Shown here: positions 16,449 to 23,858 of the stretch, one piece after another
Numbering within the stretch: the first letter of the stretch is position 1
Layout: every line of letters starts with the position of its first letter
Origin: CADCVT01 sp036389485
GTDB lineage: Bacteria > Actinomycetota > Thermoleophilia > Solirubrobacterales > Solirubrobacteraceae
NCBI GenBank assembly: GCA_036389485.1
Contig: DASVPR010000056.1
Coordinates: 1 to 29,066 of the forward strand
Direction: 5' to 3'
Length of the DNA stretch: 29,066 nucleotides
The notes under the pieces: model-generated
Told to the model about the DNA's origin: nothing
Database searches by the model: none
The model's input: the letters and a program-made list of their open reading frames with translations, nothing else
Position numbers and translations under genes: made by a program

Positions 16449-16590
16449 GATCGTTCTGGACGCGGTTTCCTCACCAATCGTGGCGCGTAGCAACGTGGCT
16501 TTCCGCGCCCGGTCGGACTACCGGCCGCACGGCGTGGGTAGCGCAAGAAGTGACGTCGAGTCACAGCCGCCCTACGGAGGTCCCACGCAC

Positions 16591-17184
16591 ATGGCAACAA
16601 GCTCAGGCGCCCGCACCGGCGGGCACGTCGGATACGAGGACGCGCGGCATCGCGACCGTGGTCGCACGCCGGCGCAGCTGTACTGCCTCCTCGGTGGCCT
16701 CGCCCTGCTGCTGGCGGGAATCGTCGGGTTCTTCGTCGACTCCGGCTTCGACACCGGCGGCGGCATCGACGGCGACAAGCTCATCGCCTTCGAGGTCAAC
16801 GGCTGGCACAACATCGTCCACATCCTGTCTGGGCTGCTGCTGCTCGGCGCCTCGGCGAAGCGCGCCTCCGCGAAGACCGTCGCGCTGCTGTTCGGCATCG
16901 TCTACGGCGCCGTGGCGCTGATCGGCCTCATCGACGGCGAGACCGTCTTCGGCCTGATCCCGGTCAACCCGGCGGACAACGTCCTGCACATCGCCCTCGC
17001 GCTCGCCGGCATCCTCGCCGCGGTCGCGAGCGACGCCGACGACCGCGACCGGGTCGGCACGAGCGGCCGCGAGACGACGGGTCGCGCCGCCGAGACGTCG
17101 CAGCCCATCGCCGGCGGCGAGGAGCGCTTCGACCGCGACGTCGACCCGCTGACCGGCCGCCCGCGCCCCGCGCAGCGGCGCTAG
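16591..17184 (+). CDS. DUF4383 membrane protein
   Basis: The 197-residue protein has four membrane segments (about 30-50, 72-90, 97-115, 130-147). The family pattern of DUF4383 is clear: GWHNIVHILSGLLLL, the segment ending FGIVYGAVALIGLI, then VFGLIPVNPADNVLH. The cytoplasmic tail is polar and rich in Arg, Asp and Thr. The function is unknown; such genes are frequent in actinomycetes near other small membrane proteins. A GGAGG Shine-Dalgarno at 16576-16580 supports the ATG at 16591. It is the first gene of a four-gene same-strand cluster with stress-related membrane families. Confidence 0.85.
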   Translation: MATSSGARTGGHVGYEDARHRDRGRTPAQLYCLLGGLALLLAGIVGFFVDSGFDTGGGIDGDKLIAFEVNGWHNIVHILSGLLLLGASAKRASAKTVALLFGIVYGAVALIGLIDGETVFGLIPVNPADNVLHIALALAGILAAVASDADDRDRVGTSGRETTGRAAETSQPIAGGEERFDRDVDPLTGRPRPAQRR

Positions 17185-17230
17185 CGCAGCACCCCACCCC
17201 CAGAGCACCGAAAAAACCGAGAGGAGAGGC

Positions 17231-17890
17231 ATGGCTTCGATCCCGACGCAGGGCCACGGGCCCGGCGGGACCACGAGTGCGCCGAGCGAGGACTCGAGCG
17301 CGACCGAGCAGGCCCGCGAGAAGGCCGGCGAAGTCGCCGGGCAGGCCCAGGAGAAGGCACAGGAGCTCGCCGGCCAGGCGAGCGAGCAGGCCAAGCAGGC
17401 GGCGGGCCAGGCGAAGGACCGCGTCCGCGAGCAGCTCGACCAGCGTTCCACCCAGGCGGGCGAGCAGGTGGCCGGCCAGGCGGGCGACATCCGCTCCGTG
17501 GCCGAGCAGCTGCGCGAGCAGGGCAAGGACAAGCCGGCCGAGCTGGCCGAGCAGGCGGCCGATCGCGTCGAGCGCGTGGGGTCCTACCTGCGCGACAACG
17601 ACGCCGACCGGATCCTCGGCGACGTCGAGGACTTCGCGCGCCAGAAGCCATGGCTCGTGATCGCCGGCGGCATCGCGCTCGGGTTCGCCGCGAGCCGGTT
17701 CGTCAAGGCCAGCTCGCAGGACCGGTACTACAGCCGCACGCCTGACCAGCTGCCGAACACGGCGACGCGGCCGGCGCACACCACCCAGCCGCCCGCCGGC
17801 CCGCGCACCGGCGCGCCGCTGCGCCCGACCGGCAACGGCGGGCCCGCGGAGACCACCGACGGCCCGCCGACCTCGACGGGCGCGCTCTGA
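17231..17890 (+). CDS. ElaB/YqjD-like membrane-anchored helical protein
   Basis: The 219-residue protein has a long amphipathic helical region (about 25-115) rich in Ala, Gln, Glu and Lys with repeats such as AGQAxEKAQELAGQA, similar to ElaB/YqjD and LEA-like proteins. One membrane segment lies at about 140-157 (WLVIAGGIALGFAASRF), preceded by the QKPW motif usual in YqjD anchors. A Pro/Thr-rich tail ends the protein. Family members attach to the inner membrane, and YqjD binds ribosomes in stationary phase in E. coli; whether this applies here is unknown. GAGGAG precedes the ATG. The TGA overlaps the next ATG (TGATG). Confidence 0.75.
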   Translation: MASIPTQGHGPGGTTSAPSEDSSATEQAREKAGEVAGQAQEKAQELAGQASEQAKQAAGQAKDRVREQLDQRSTQAGEQVAGQAGDIRSVAEQLREQGKDKPAELAEQAADRVERVGSYLRDNDADRILGDVEDFARQKPWLVIAGGIALGFAASRFVKASSQDRYYSRTPDQLPNTATRPAHTTQPPAGPRTGAPLRPTGNGGPAETTDGPPTSTGAL

Positions 17891-18366
17891 TGGCGGGCCC
17901 ATCCACCGACCGGTTCGGGCGCGACGACGGGGTCCCGACCCCGGCGCCGGCGCATCCCGACCACGACCTGCGCGAGGAGTCGCTCCCCGAGCTGCTCAAG
18001 CGCCTATCGAACGAGACCACGACCCTCGTCAAGCAGGAGCTCGACCTCGCGAAGGCCGAGATGGCGGAGAAGGGGAAGCAGGCGGGCAAGGGCGCGGGGA
18101 TGTTCGGCGCCGCCGGCCTCCTCGGGCTCGGCGCGTTCGGCGCGCTGACCGCCTTCCTCATCGCCCTCCTGCAGACCGCGGTGGACCACACGTGGCTGGC
18201 GGCGCTGATCGTCGCGGCCGTGTACGGCGCCATCGCCGCGGTTCTCGCCCTCCAGGGCAAGAGCAGGATCCAGGAGGCGACCCCTCCTGCCCCCGAGCAG
18301 ACCGTCGAGACCCTGAAGGAGGACGCCGAATGGGCCAAGACCCAGATGCGATCCGACGCGAGATAG
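17890..18366 (+). CDS. Phage holin family protein (holin-3_6 / DUF1469)
   Basis: The 158-residue protein has a helical cytosolic part (about 28-65, LPELLKRLSNETTTLVKQELDLAKAEM) and two membrane segments (about 70-95 and 101-121), the layout of actinobacterial Holin-X proteins. LVKQELxLAKAEM is the hallmark. Despite the name, these chromosomal proteins are not lysis proteins; they usually sit with ElaB-like and DUF3618 genes, as here. It starts within the previous stop (TGATG) and its 3' end overlaps the DUF3618 gene by 37 bases, so the three are tightly coupled. Confidence 0.85.
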   Translation: MAGPSTDRFGRDDGVPTPAPAHPDHDLREESLPELLKRLSNETTTLVKQELDLAKAEMAEKGKQAGKGAGMFGAAGLLGLGAFGALTAFLIALLQTAVDHTWLAALIVAAVYGAIAAVLALQGKSRIQEATPPAPEQTVETLKEDAEWAKTQMRSDAR

Positions 18367-18815
18367 AGGACACCCGCGAGCGCATGGGCGAGACCGTCGG
18401 TGCGATCGGCTACAAGGCCGACGTCCCGAGCCGCGCCAAGGAGAAGGTCTCCGGGGCGGTGCAGTCGGTGAGGGAGAGCGTCGGCGGCGCGACCCCGAGC
18501 ACGGGCGACGTGAAGGACGTCGCCAGGCGCGGCGCCGGCGTCGCGCAGGAGAACCCGCTCGGCCTCGCGATCGGCTCGATCGCGATCGGCTTCCTCGCCG
18601 GGATGCTCCTCCCGGCGACGAACGTCGAGAACGAGAAGCTCGGCCCGGTCGCCGACCAGATGAAGGACCAGGTCAAGGAGACCGGGCAGGAGGCGCTCGA
18701 GCGCGGCAAGCAGGTGGCCGAGGAGGTCGCCAGCACTGCGCAGGAGCACGTCCAGCAGGCGACCGAGGACGTCAAGGAGACGGCGCAGCAGGCCGCCCAG
18801 ACGCCCACCACCTGA
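18330..18815 (+). CDS. DUF3618 protein
   Basis: The 161-residue protein opens with the DUF3618 signature IRREIEDTRERMGETVGAIG. A membrane segment lies at about 77-95 (LGLAIGSIAIGFLAGMLLP), followed by a Gln/Glu/Lys/Ala-rich helical tail resembling the ElaB-like protein two genes upstream. AAGGAGG at 18316-18322, inside the holin gene, is a strong ribosome binding site and decides the ATG at 18330. The function of the family is unknown; the constant company of holin-3_6 and ElaB-like proteins suggests one membrane-associated complex. Confidence 0.85.
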   Translation: MGQDPDAIRREIEDTRERMGETVGAIGYKADVPSRAKEKVSGAVQSVRESVGGATPSTGDVKDVARRGAGVAQENPLGLAIGSIAIGFLAGMLLPATNVENEKLGPVADQMKDQVKETGQEALERGKQVAEEVASTAQEHVQQATEDVKETAQQAAQTPTT

Positions 18816-18822
18816 GCCTGAG

Positions 18823-18873
18823 GCGGGCCGCCCTCCGGTACGGTGCCGATCGATGCACCTGAGGGCGGCCCGC
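18823..18873. promoter_or_regulatory. 13-bp inverted repeat around the Calx-beta gene start
   Basis: GCGGGCCGCCCTC (18823-18835) and its exact complement (18861-18873) enclose a 25-base loop. The loop holds a candidate -10 box TACGGT (18839-18844) and, eight bases later, the ATG at 18853. If transcription starts at the ATG, the left arm is not in the mRNA and the repeat would work as a DNA operator. If it is read from the upstream cluster it could be a hairpin terminator or hold the start codon in a loop. Confidence 0.45.
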
Positions 18874-20337
18874 ACGCTCATCGCCGCGCTCGTCGCGGCG
18901 CTCCTCCTCACGGCCGCCCCCGCCGGCGCCTACACGTTCGACACGCCCACGACCAGCGAGGGCGACGTCCTCCGCTTCACGTTCGGCGTGGAGCTCGGCG
19001 ACGTCCCCGGGATGTTCGACCCCCAGGAAGGCCCCGCGCCGAAGGCGACCGAGGAGGTCGACTTCGAGGGCGAGCCCGTCCCTCCGACACCGCCGAACTT
19101 CGCGGACGTCCCGACGATCGATGACAACGTCGACGAGCCGGACGAGAAGGTCAAGATCGTCGCGCCGGGGGGCGACGAGGGCATCGGCACGATCCTCGAC
19201 GACGACGACCCGCCGGCCCTGTCGGTGTCGGACGTGTCGGTCCCCGAGAACGAGGCCGCGGACGCGAAGCTGACGATCACCGCGCCGAACCCGAGCTCGA
19301 CCGACATCGTCATCCCGCTCTCCGTCATCGGCGGCGCCGACATCTCGGTCCCCCCGAGCGTCACCTTGCCGGCACTGGCGACGAGCGTCGACGTTCCGCT
19401 CACGATCGCGAACGACGCCGCCGACGAGATCGACGAGCAGTTCCCGGTGCGGATCGACGGCGTCCCGGCCGGCGCGACCGTCGCGGACGGCGAGGGCATC
19501 GTGACGATCGTCAACGACGACCTGAAGATCGTCGACATCCTCGACGCGAGCACGCCCGAGGGCGACGGCGGCACGTCGAACCTGCAGTTCGTCGTCCGCC
19601 TCAACGGGCCGACGTTCCGCACCGTCACCGTCAAGTTCGGGACCGTCGACGGCAACGCGAAGGCCCCCGCCGACTACCTCGGCCGCGCGGGGACGATCAC
19701 GTTCGCGCCCGGCCAGACGACGGCGACGCTCGACGTGCAGGTCGTCGGCGACGAGCGCCAGGAGGACTCCGAGGTGCTGGGCGTCTGGCTGGTCGAGATC
19801 ACGGGCGCGAAGCTCGGCGACTCCATCGCGGTCGGGGTCATCTCCGACGACGACGGCGAGGTCCCCGGCGGCGGCGGGACCGGGAGCGGCACGGGGACCG
19901 GGACGGGCACGGGTGGCGGGGGCACCGGCACCGGCACGGGCACCGGCGGCGGCACGACCGAGGACGCGAGCGACGTCACGCCACCGCAGATCAGGCTCGG
20001 CGCGCCGAAGGCGAGCGGGCGGCGCGTGACGATGAAGGTGTCCTGTCCGAGCGGCGAGCGCTCGTGCAACGGGCGGATCACGGTCTTCACGGTGCCGGAC
20101 CGGCGCGCGAAGGCGCGGACGCTGCGAAAGGAGCGCCGTGTGGGGGCGAAGTCGTTCCGGCTGCGCGGCGGGCGTTCGGCGACGGTCGCGATCACGATCC
20201 CGGCGTCGATCCTGAGGGCGGCGCGACGGTCCGGCCGGCTGAAGCTGCAGGCGTTCGCGCTGACCGAGGACGCCGCCGACAACCTCGACACCCGCACCAA
20301 GCGGGTGACCCTGCGCTATCGCAGGCGCAGCGGCTGA
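18853..20337 (+). CDS. Secreted Calx-beta domain protein
   Basis: The 494-residue protein has a signal peptide (about 1-26, ending PAGA). Three Calx-beta-like units follow at about 27-118 (degenerate), 122-222 and 223-338; the last shows DYLGRAGTITFAPGQTTATLDV and DERQEDSEVLGV. Acidic turns such as ILDDDDPP, IVNDD and ISDDDGE between units are likely Ca2+ sites. A Gly/Thr repeat linker (about 338-371) leads to a C-terminal beta domain with a Cys pair (KVSCPSGERSCNGRI) and a basic end. Such proteins are surface adhesins or matrix proteins in soil actinomycetes; the partner is unknown. The end overlaps the convergent glycosyltransferase by 22 bases. Confidence 0.8.
   Translation: MHLRAARTLIAALVAALLLTAAPAGAYTFDTPTTSEGDVLRFTFGVELGDVPGMFDPQEGPAPKATEEVDFEGEPVPPTPPNFADVPTIDDNVDEPDEKVKIVAPGGDEGIGTILDDDDPPALSVSDVSVPENEAADAKLTITAPNPSSTDIVIPLSVIGGADISVPPSVTLPALATSVDVPLTIANDAADEIDEQFPVRIDGVPAGATVADGEGIVTIVNDDLKIVDILDASTPEGDGGTSNLQFVVRLNGPTFRTVTVKFGTVDGNAKAPADYLGRAGTITFAPGQTTATLDVQVVGDERQEDSEVLGVWLVEITGAKLGDSIAVGVISDDDGEVPGGGGTGSGTGTGTGTGGGGTGTGTGTGGGTTEDASDVTPPQIRLGAPKASGRRVTMKVSCPSGERSCNGRITVFTVPDRRAKARTLRKERRVGAKSFRLRGGRSATVAITIPASILRAARRSGRLKLQAFALTEDAADNLDTRTKRVTLRYRRRSG
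19868..19962 (+). repeat. GGCACC/GGGACG-type repeat encoding a Gly-Thr linker
   Basis: Short 6-bp units of the type GGNACN repeat irregularly and encode GTGTGTG and GGGG runs that separate the Calx-beta part from the C-terminal domain. It is an intragenic low-complexity repeat and may vary in length by slippage. Confidence 0.7.
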
Positions 20338-21536
20338 CGCGCGCTCGCGGCCAGCTCCTCGACGAGGTCGGCGGCCGCGGCGGCGCCGTCGTGCTCGCGG
20401 CACCAGCGCTCCACCTCGCGGACCCGCGCGCGGATCCGCCGCGACCGCAGCGCCTTGCGGACGGCGAGCCGCACGCCCTGCGGTGTCACGAGGCGCCGCG
20501 GCAGGCGCGTCCCGAGCCCGGCCCAGTCGACGCGCGACGCGTTCTCGTTCATGTCCCCCGCCGCCGGGCAGCAGACCACCGCGCAGCCGCTGGCCAGGGC
20601 GCGCACGACGGTGCCGTGCCCCGCGTGGCAGAGGACCGCGTCGCAGGCGGGCATCGTCTTCGCGTACGACAGCCAGTCGACGACGACGGCGTTCGCGGGG
20701 ACGTCGAGCGGCGCATGTCCCGGCTCCCGCCGGTTGGTCGCGGCGATGACGCGCACCGGCTCGTCCGCGAGGCCGGCGAGCGCCGCACGGAGCATCCGGT
20801 GCTCGGGGTCCTGCGACGTGGAGGGCGCGACGAGCACGACCGGGCCGTCACCCGGCGGCGGCTCGACCCGCTCCTCGCCCGGGATCTCCCACAGCAGCGG
20901 CCCGACGACGTGCGTGTTCGGGTACGGGCGCGCGCGCGGGTACTCGAGCTGGGGGAGCGTCGCGACGATGCACAGCTCGCGGGAGATCCCGTTGTGGACG
21001 TAGTCGCGCGGGGGCAGCCCGCAGCGCCGGCGCGTCTCGTTGAAGTCGTCGCGGCCCTGGCGCAGCCCGCCCTGCACCATCGACCGGTCCACCAGCCGCC
21101 ACATCGCGCGGCCCGCGCCCGTCCGCGGCAGGCGCGCGCCGATCGAGTAGGCGGGGAAGCCGTCGGCGGGGCGCGGGTCCACGTGGGGGACGAGCGTCGC
21201 CACCGGCAGCCCCGCCATCTCGCCGGCGACTGCGGGGGCGAGCGTGATGATGTCCGCCACCACGCACTCGGGCTTGAGCTCCTCGATCTGCGGCAGCGAG
21301 TCGCGCGCCGCCCGCACCACGGCCTCGTACGGCTTCAGCGGGCGGTCCCGGGTCGGGAACACCTGGTACTCGATCGCCGGCACGAACTGGATGCCCTCGG
21401 CCTCGACGTGCTCGCGCCACTTCACCCACGTCTGCAGCGCGACCTCGTGGCCGCGCCGCGCCAGCTCCGCCCCGAGCGCGATGACCGGGAACGCGTGCCC
21501 CGGGTCGCCGAACGCGCCGAGGAGGATCCGCCTCAC
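20316..21536 (-). CDS. UGT/MGT-like family 1 glycosyltransferase
   Basis: The 406-residue protein has the GT-B layout of UDP-glycosyltransferases related to macrolide and sterol glucosyltransferases. The N-domain starts ILLGAFGDPGHAFPVIALG, the acceptor-side GxxGHxxP pattern. The C-terminal donor-binding signature is at about 298-336 (CHAGHGTVVRALASGC, then PAAGDMNENA). It probably transfers a sugar to a small lipophilic acceptor. The GTG start overlaps the stop of the upstream LLM oxidoreductase gene (GTGA), so the two are co-translated and may act on the same compound. The 3' end runs 22 bases into the Calx-beta gene on the other strand. Confidence 0.85.
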   Translation of the reverse strand: MRRILLGAFGDPGHAFPVIALGAELARRGHEVALQTWVKWREHVEAEGIQFVPAIEYQVFPTRDRPLKPYEAVVRAARDSLPQIEELKPECVVADIITLAPAVAGEMAGLPVATLVPHVDPRPADGFPAYSIGARLPRTGAGRAMWRLVDRSMVQGGLRQGRDDFNETRRRCGLPPRDYVHNGISRELCIVATLPQLEYPRARPYPNTHVVGPLLWEIPGEERVEPPPGDGPVVLVAPSTSQDPEHRMLRAALAGLADEPVRVIAATNRREPGHAPLDVPANAVVVDWLSYAKTMPACDAVLCHAGHGTVVRALASGCAVVCCPAAGDMNENASRVDWAGLGTRLPRRLVTPQGVRLAVRKALRSRRIRARVREVERWCREHDGAAAAADLVEELAASARQPLRLR

Positions 21537-22570
21537 GCCGCGTTCAGCTCGGCCAGCATCCGCAGCTGGTCGATGCGGCCCTGGTAGTCGAACGCCAGCG
21601 GCGTCGCACCCAGCGTGTGCACGCCGGCGTCGCGGTACACGGCCAGCTTGTCGCGGACCTTCTCCTTGCGCCCGACGAGGCTGACCGTGTCGATCAGCTC
21701 GGGCGACAGCCGCGCGGCGGCCTCGTCCTTCTTGCCCTCGAGGTAGAGGTCCTGGACCTCCTTGGCCTCCTCCTCGAACCCGTAGCGCGTGACGAGCGCG
21801 TTGTAGAAGTTCTTCTCGCGCGAGCCCATGCCGCCGACGTACAGCGCGATGAACGGGCGGACCGCGTCGCGCGCGGCGTCCTCGTCGTCGGTGATGAGGA
21901 CGTTCACGCTCGGCGTGATGCGGAAGTCGTCGAGGCTGCGGCCCGACTTCTGCGCGCCCTCCTCCAGCAGCGGCTTGAACTCCTGCACGTGCTCGGGGGA
22001 GAAGAACATCGGGATCCAGCCGTCGGCGATCTCGCCGGCGAGCCTGACGTTGTTCGGGCCGATGGCGGCGAGGTAGATCGGGATGGCGTCCTGCACCGGC
22101 TTGATCGTCAGCTTCAGCGGCTTGCCGGGGCCGTCGGGGAGGGGGAGGACGATCGTCTCGCCGTCGTACGACAGCCGCTCGCGGCTCAGCGCCTTGCGGA
22201 CGACCTCGACGTACTCGCGCGTGCGCTGGATCTGCTTGCCGAACCGCTGCCCGTGCCAGCCCTCGGCGACCTGCGGGCCACTCGATCCGATCCCGAGCAG
22301 CATCCGGCCGTCCGACAGGTTGTCGATCGTCGCGGCGGTCATCGCGGTCATCGCCGCGCTGCGCGCCGGCATCTGGAAGATCGCGCTGCCGAGCTTGATC
22401 TTCTCCGTCATCGCGGCGAGCCACCCGAGGATCGTCGCCGCGTCGCTGCCGTACGCCTCGGCCGTCCAGACGCTGTCGTAGCCGAGCCGCTCGGCCTCCC
22501 GCACGATCTCCTTCTGGTCGTTCGCCGTGAGCCCGAGGCCCCAGTAGCCGATGTGGATCCCGAGCTCCAT
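21533..22570 (-). CDS. LLM class F420-dependent oxidoreductase
   Basis: The 345-residue protein is a luciferase-like monooxygenase-fold (TIM barrel) enzyme. ELGIHIGYWG at the N-terminus, YDSVWTAEAYGSDA, KIKLGSAIFQMPARS and NLSDGRMLLGIGSSGPQV are typical of F420-dependent members of actinomycetes, including methylene-H4MPT-reductase-like proteins. It should use coenzyme F420 in the cytoplasm; the substrate is unknown. The ATG at 22570 is chosen because the family N-terminus starts there; an upstream in-frame start would add 19 residues. AAAGGGAA about nine bases before the ATG is a possible ribosome binding site. It forms an operon with the glycosyltransferase. Confidence 0.88.
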   Translation of the reverse strand: MELGIHIGYWGLGLTANDQKEIVREAERLGYDSVWTAEAYGSDAATILGWLAAMTEKIKLGSAIFQMPARSAAMTAMTAATIDNLSDGRMLLGIGSSGPQVAEGWHGQRFGKQIQRTREYVEVVRKALSRERLSYDGETIVLPLPDGPGKPLKLTIKPVQDAIPIYLAAIGPNNVRLAGEIADGWIPMFFSPEHVQEFKPLLEEGAQKSGRSLDDFRITPSVNVLITDDEDAARDAVRPFIALYVGGMGSREKNFYNALVTRYGFEEEAKEVQDLYLEGKKDEAAARLSPELIDTVSLVGRKEKVRDKLAVYRDAGVHTLGATPLAFDYQGRIDQLRMLAELNAA

Positions 22571-22614
22571 GGTCGTTGCAAGTTCCCTTTCGTCAAGAAG
22601 GAGTTCTGTGGGTA

Positions 22615-23088
22615 ATGTCCAGGACACTAATGCGGTCGAGGCGCCAGCGACGTATCGAGGACCTTCGGCTCGCCGTCGAGTGCCTGCCGGAGAAGACGAA
22701 GACCGCGATGCTCGAGGGCATCGCCGCGAACACGATCATCGTCGGCGCGTACACCGACCGGCGCGGGGGCGTCTGCCCGATGCTCGCCGCGCACCGCCAC
22801 GGCGGCCGCACCAACCTGCTGGCGTTCGCCAAGGCCTGGGACCGCTTCTGCGGCGCCAAGCGCCCGCGCGTCGCGACCGAGCGCGAGCTCGCGATCCTGC
22901 GCTCGCACCTCGAGGCGTCGACGATCGGCGTCACCCGCGCGGACTTCGACGAGGCCATCACCCACCACCAGGCCATCGGTCGCGCGCGCCGCGAGGTCGA
23001 GGCGGCCGCGGTGGGCACCGACTGGCTGCACGAAGAGACGCCGCCCGCGGAGCCCGCTCGCGAGCCGGGCGAGGCCGAGCTCGTCTAG
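22615..23088 (+). CDS. Uncharacterised conserved-looking protein
   Basis: The gene encodes 157 residues with no family that I recognise. The N-terminus is basic (RSRRQRRIEDLRLAVECLP), followed by KTKTAMLEGIAANTIIVGAYTD, GGVCPMLAAHRHGGR and FAKAWDRFC. Two helical segments follow (TERELAILRSHLEAS; REVEAAAVGTDWL), and an acidic Pro/Glu tail ends the protein. Codon use and GC match the neighbours, and the ordered composition argues for a real protein. AAGGAG at 22598-22603 precedes the ATG at 22615; a second ATG at 22630 is possible. It is divergent from the LLM gene (44-base gap) and shares a CTAG stop overlap with the convergent SDR gene. It is cytoplasmic by sequence; the role is unknown. Confidence 0.7.
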   Translation: MSRTLMRSRRQRRIEDLRLAVECLPEKTKTAMLEGIAANTIIVGAYTDRRGGVCPMLAAHRHGGRTNLLAFAKAWDRFCGAKRPRVATERELAILRSHLEASTIGVTRADFDEAITHHQAIGRARREVEAAAVGTDWLHEETPPAEPAREPGEAELV

Positions 23089-23825
23089 TCCTTCGCCTGC
23101 GGGATCAGCTCGCCGCCGGGGCGCTGGAAGACGATCTCCGGGACGACGCAGCCGGGCGACAGGGTGAGCAGGAAGCGCACGGACTCGGCGATGTCCTCGG
23201 GGCGGATCATGTCCTCGGCGGGGATCATGCCCTTGACGAAGTCGGTCATCGGCGTGTCGACGAAGCCGGGGCACAGCGCGCACGACTTGATGCCGTCGTT
23301 CGCGAGCTCCTTGTTCATCGCCTGCGTGAAGCCGATGACGCCCCACTTGGTCGCGGAGTAGACGCTCAGCCACGCCTCGCCCTGCTTGCCGCTCAGCGAC
23401 GAGGTGTTGACGACGAGCGCGTTGCGGTGCTCGGCGCCGGCCGCCTTCAGCATGTCCAGCGCCTCGCGATAGAAGAGGGGGATCGAGCGCAGGTTGGTGG
23501 CGATCTGGATGTCGACCTTCTTGGTCGTCAGCTCCGCTACGGGCTCGCCGATGCCGACGCCCGCGTTGTTCATCAGGAGGTCGCAGCGGCCGTACTTGTC
23601 GCGGTGGGCGTCGACGACGCGCTTGATGTCCTCCTCGAGGCCGAGGTTCCCCGCGACCTGCTGGACGTCGTGACCGGCGCCCTGCAGCTCGTTGAACGCG
23701 GCCTCGAGCTTCTCGGGGCGCCGGGCCGCCATGGTGACGCTCCAGCCCTCCTCCGCCAGGAGCTTCGCGACGGCGAAGCCGATGCCGCTCGAGGCTCCGG
23801 TGACGATGGCTGCGCGGTCGGGCAT
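23085..23825 (-). CDS. Short-chain dehydrogenase/reductase
   Basis: The 246-residue protein is a classical SDR with an NAD(P)-binding Rossmann fold: TGASSGIG at 9-16, NNAG at 86-89, catalytic Ser in NTSSLSG (about 142-143) and the Y156-SAT-K160 pair, plus CPGFVDTPM after the active site. AARRPEKL after strand 2 suggests NADP preference. The substrate cannot be deduced. The gene is divergent from the thioredoxin-like lipoprotein (33-base gap) and convergent with the unknown 157-residue protein, sharing CTAG. Confidence 0.92.
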   Translation of the reverse strand: MPDRAAIVTGASSGIGFAVAKLLAEEGWSVTMAARRPEKLEAAFNELQGAGHDVQQVAGNLGLEEDIKRVVDAHRDKYGRCDLLMNNAGVGIGEPVAELTTKKVDIQIATNLRSIPLFYREALDMLKAAGAEHRNALVVNTSSLSGKQGEAWLSVYSATKWGVIGFTQAMNKELANDGIKSCALCPGFVDTPMTDFVKGMIPAEDMIRPEDIAESVRFLLTLSPGCVVPEIVFQRPGGELIPQAKD

Positions 23826-23840
23826 GGCGGAAGGCGGGGC

Positions 23841-23850
23841 ACACTACAGT
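23841..23850. promoter_or_regulatory. Overlapping divergent -10 boxes
   Basis: TACAGT (23845-23850, plus) is eight bases before the GTG of the thioredoxin-like lipoprotein. TAGTGT (23846-23841, minus) is fifteen bases before the SDR ATG. The two TANNNT boxes share the central TA and lie in CACT-AC-AGTG (23842-23851), a small inverted repeat. One bidirectional promoter is suggested. Confidence 0.45.
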
Positions 23851-23858
23851 GATCCGCC

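Noticed and set aside
17890..18366. Holin-family gene as a sign of a prophage
   Set aside because: It is the chromosomal actinobacterial holin-3_6 type in a conserved membrane-gene company. No endolysin, capsid or integrase genes are near.
19868..19962. Regular short repeats as a CRISPR-like array
   Set aside because: They are in-frame codons of a Gly-Thr linker with no unique spacers.
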